From assembly GCA_947502815.1 (NCBI GenBank), contig CANNBH010000001.1, positions 2,204,818 to 2,268,817 of the forward strand: a stretch of 64,000 nucleotides of DNA. The letters are read 5' to 3'. This document shows positions 62,053 through 64,000 of the stretch, piece by piece (the stretch's first letter is position 1; every line of letters starts with the position of its first letter). A model generated the notes under the pieces. It worked only from the letters and a program-made list of their open reading frames with translations. It was not told where the DNA came from and searched no databases. A program made the position numbers and the translations under genes. Origin of the DNA: an uncultured Erythrobacter sp. GTDB lineage: Bacteria > Pseudomonadota > Alphaproteobacteria > Sphingomonadales > Sphingomonadaceae.

Positions 62053-62795
62053 TCGCAGCGATAATGCAACCCACCTATCTGCCGTGGATCGGTTATTTCG
62101 ACCTAATCGACCGCTGCGACCATTTCGTCTTCCTTGACGATGCGCAGGTTCTCAAACGCAGCTGGGGGGTGCGCAACCGCGTGCTTGGCCAGAATGGCGA
62201 AACCTTCCTCACCGTCCCTTTGACAGGTCACAGCCAAAGCGCGGATTGCACCTTCATCAACACTGCGATCGATGCCAATCCCAAATGGCGCAAGACGCAC
62301 CTTTCAACGATCCAGCATGCCTATTCAAAAGCACCTCATTTTGCAGAAGTGTTCGAAAGCCTTGAGGATTTGATGGCTGCGGGTCACGAGACCATTGGTG
62401 CCCTCAACAAACACTTTATCAAGGCAACCGCTGAGCGCATGGGGATCACCACCCCCTTCACAGAATCGTCCCAGCTTTCAGATGTAAACGGCGCCAAGGA
62501 TGAATGGCTGTTGTCGATCTGTCGAGCAATCGATGCGGCCACATACCTCTCTGCTCCGGGCAGCGCCGCCTACATCGAGCACAATCAAGAAGCGGGCGCT
62601 TTCGCAGGATCAGGCGTGGAACTGCGCTATCAGCACTTCGTACATCCTGATTACCCACAACCCGGTGATGCGTTCGTGGGCTTTATGAGCGTTGTCGATC
62701 TGCTGATGAATTGTGGATACGGTTCAGCGCTTGAAATTATTCGATCGGGCCGCCGCCCGATGCTAACCAGCGCTGCACTTAAGGAAGTGACATGA
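62049..62795 (+). CDS. WbqC family protein
   Basis: The 248-residue protein is a WbqC-like family member: MQPTYLPWIGYFDLIDRCDHFVFLDDAQ, RSWGVRNRVLGQNGETFLTVP and the late LRYQHFVHPDYPQPGDAFVGFMSVVDLLMNCG. WbqC proteins occur in O-antigen and glycoprotein loci, where they are proposed to attach amino acyl or other groups to sugar amines; their chemistry is not settled. It overlaps the flavoprotein and pseI genes by four bases each, and so belongs to the nonulosonic acid operon. It may supply the N-modification that PseH would otherwise give. Confidence 0.9.
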   Translation: MIAAIMQPTYLPWIGYFDLIDRCDHFVFLDDAQVLKRSWGVRNRVLGQNGETFLTVPLTGHSQSADCTFINTAIDANPKWRKTHLSTIQHAYSKAPHFAEVFESLEDLMAAGHETIGALNKHFIKATAERMGITTPFTESSQLSDVNGAKDEWLLSICRAIDAATYLSAPGSAAYIEHNQEAGAFAGSGVELRYQHFVHPDYPQPGDAFVGFMSVVDLLMNCGYGSALEIIRSGRRPMLTSAALKEVT

Positions 62796-63847
62796 CCGAT
62801 ACACCAGAAATCAATATCGCTGGTCGGCAGATCGGCTCAGGCCATGAACCTTATGTCATTTGCGAACTGTCCGGAAACCACAACGGCAGCCTAGAGCGCG
62901 CGATCACCTTGCTAGAAGCGGCTGCAGCGACCGGCGCAGATGCGATCAAAATTCAAAGCTATACCGCCGATACGATCACCATCGATCATGACGGGCCCAA
63001 TTTCACTGTCGAAGGGGGTCTGTGGGATGGGCGGACGCTTTACGACCTTTACGGCGAAGCCCAGACCCCGTTCGAGTGGCACGCGCCCTTATTCCGCCGA
63101 GCCAGCGAGCTCGGCGTCACTCTTTTTTCCTCGCCGTTTGACGAAACTGCGGTCGACCTTCTCGAAGAGCTCGGCACGCCGGCCTATAAGATTGCTTCGT
63201 TCGAAGCGGTCGATCTCCCACTGGTTGCTTATTGCGCATCAAAGGGAAAGCCGATGATTATTTCGACCGGCATGGCCAATCTCGATGAGATTGGTGAGGT
63301 GGTTGAAACAGCGCGCAGCAATGGCTGCAATCAACTGGTTCTGCTTCATTGCGTCAGCTCTTATCCAGCACCAGACGAACAATCGAATATCCGCACGGTC
63401 CCTGATCTTGCTGACCGTTTTGGGGTTGTGTCCGGTTTGTCGGATCACACCCCGGGTTCCGCCGTCGCCGTATCTTCGATCGCTCTTGGAGGTTGCGTGG
63501 TTGAAAAACACTTCACATTGCGCCGCGCCGATGGCGGGCCAGATTCTGCGTTCAGCCTTGAGCCTGAGGAATTTTCTGGTTTGGTGGCAGACTGCAAACG
63601 CGCTTGGCGATCACTCGGAAAGGCGACCTATGATTTGCAAGGCAGCGAAAGCGCCTCGGTCCAATTCCGCCGTTCACTCTACGTCGTACGCGATGTCGCC
63701 GCTGGTGATATTCTGACGCCGGAAAACATCCGCTCAATCCGTCCCGGACAGGGCCTTGCTCCAAAACACAAACCTGACGTCCTGGGCAAAATCGCTACGC
63801 GTGACCTTAAGCGCGGAGAGCCGCTCGATTGGACTGCAATCGGCTGA
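62792..63847 (+). CDS. pseI: Pseudaminic acid synthase, PseI (NeuB family)
   Basis: PseI condenses the 2,4-diamino sugar with phosphoenolpyruvate to form pseudaminic acid. The 351-residue protein has VICELSGNHNGSLERAITLL, DAIKIQSYTADTITID, a KIASFEAVDLPLVAYCASKG segment, STGMANLDEIGEVVE, HCVSSYPAPDE, and SDHTPGSAVAVSSIALGG then EKHFTLRR with metal-binding residues. The C-terminal SAF (antifreeze-like) domain includes RSLYVVRDVAAGDILTPENI and KIATRDLKRGEPLDW. The ATG overlaps the WbqC stop. It is the last recognisable gene of the cluster in the window. Confidence 0.95.
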   Translation: MTDTPEINIAGRQIGSGHEPYVICELSGNHNGSLERAITLLEAAAATGADAIKIQSYTADTITIDHDGPNFTVEGGLWDGRTLYDLYGEAQTPFEWHAPLFRRASELGVTLFSSPFDETAVDLLEELGTPAYKIASFEAVDLPLVAYCASKGKPMIISTGMANLDEIGEVVETARSNGCNQLVLLHCVSSYPAPDEQSNIRTVPDLADRFGVVSGLSDHTPGSAVAVSSIALGGCVVEKHFTLRRADGGPDSAFSLEPEEFSGLVADCKRAWRSLGKATYDLQGSESASVQFRRSLYVVRDVAAGDILTPENIRSIRPGQGLAPKHKPDVLGKIATRDLKRGEPLDWTAIG

Positions 63848-63858
63848 GCAAAACCGCG

Positions 63859-64000
63859 TTATTCGCTGCGGGCGTAGACGGTAAAGTCGAGCCACTCGCC
63901 TTCATGGCTGAACACCGGTTCGAAACCGTCCAAGATTGCGCCAAATCGCTCATCCTCTGCGAAAACCTGCGTCCATTTCACATCGATAAACTGCAAAGGC
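63859..64000 (-). CDS. Unrecognised protein, C-terminal fragment (partial)
   Basis: An open frame on the minus strand enters from the right edge and ends at TAA 63859. The last 47 codons read LQFIDVKWTQVFAEDERF, then AILDGFEPVFSHEGEWLDF and VYARSE. It is convergent with pseI, 11 bases apart. The tail ending DFTVYARSE looks like the final beta strand of a SAM methyltransferase-type fold, but that is a weak guess. Only the end of the gene is available. Confidence 0.5.
   Translation of the reverse strand, partial: PLQFIDVKWTQVFAEDERFGAILDGFEPVFSHEGEWLDFTVYARSE

Noticed and set aside
1-64000. CRISPR arrays, IS elements or prophage
   Set aside because: No regularly spaced long repeats, transposase, integrase or phage structural genes were found on reading the window. 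The cupin-like protein at 4296-5195 that relatives may label transposase has no transposase motif.

Overview
The window reads as chromosomal DNA of a marine or aquatic alphaproteobacterium, most likely Sphingomonadales, family Erythrobacteraceae (Erythrobacter, Altererythrobacter, Qipengyuania and relatives). This rests on remembered protein families and gene pairings: pdxJ-acpS-lepB, bolA back to back with a J-domain gene and a cobS-like gene, a short HisG, a K+-independent H+-pyrophosphatase, an IF-1 with a Gly-rich tail, and TonB-dependent receptors with long Gly/Arg-rich inserts. No rRNA, insertion sequence, phage or CRISPR was seen. There is one tRNA (Phe, GAA). Genes are tightly packed, many starts overlap the previous stop (ATGA or TAATG), and no gene-free stretch exceeds 300 bases.

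Layout. 1-4.3 kb (+): end of pyrE, pdxJ, a small membrane protein, acpS, lepB, a DUF3089 hydrolase and ruvX. 4.3-6.35 kb (-): a compact three-gene operon of unknown function, made of a 55-residue peptide with a polyproline tail, a protein with a degenerate cupin-like core and a helical tail, and a protein with a His-rich cupin-like core. 6.5-9.6 kb: two hotdog thioesterases and PBP1A. 9.6-14.2 kb: cobS, a broken ChrR-like cupin gene, an MpaB/DUF2236 gene, DUF1428, a GST, a J-domain protein and BolA. 14.1-17.4 kb: Nudix, SDR, an alpha/beta hydrolase and DUF2332. 17.5-23.1 kb (+): hisG, hisD, nusB, thiL and hppA. 23.2-28 kb: tesB, uspA with a consensus FNR-type box, a carotenoid cleavage oxygenase, a peptidase S26 homologue without its serine, and sodB.

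28-35.4 kb: two unrecognised genes, uvrC, a HI0933-type flavoprotein, a wax ester synthase/DGAT with a histone-like Lys/Ala tail, and a coupled esterase. 35.4-41 kb: a large TonB-dependent receptor with an internal two-repeat Cys-containing insert, infA, maf, an RNase E/G-type gene and yacG. 41-47.7 kb: tRNA-Phe and purC, then a secreted caspase-like protein and a secreted M16 peptidase sitting between purC and purS-purQ. 47.7-53.1 kb (-): a GGDEF-EAL protein, glmS and an EamA transporter.

53.3-64 kb is a surface-glycan locus. A GT-B-like protein faces a Wzx flippase across an intergenic region carrying a 12-bp inverted repeat. Then comes a translationally coupled pseudaminic-acid-type pathway (pseB, pseC, pseF, pseG, methyltransferase, FAD-binding protein, WbqC, pseI). 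No PseH acetyltransferase is seen; the methyltransferase, flavoprotein and WbqC genes fill the cluster instead, which suggests a modified nonulosonic acid.

The best candidates for undescribed biology are the peptide/cupin operon at 4.3-6.35 kb, the modified pse cluster with its inverted-repeat control region, the receptor insert at about 36-36.8 kb, and the caspase/M16 pair. Starts were revised from the ORF track where ribosome binding sites, gene overlaps or family N-termini favoured another codon; these choices are inferences.
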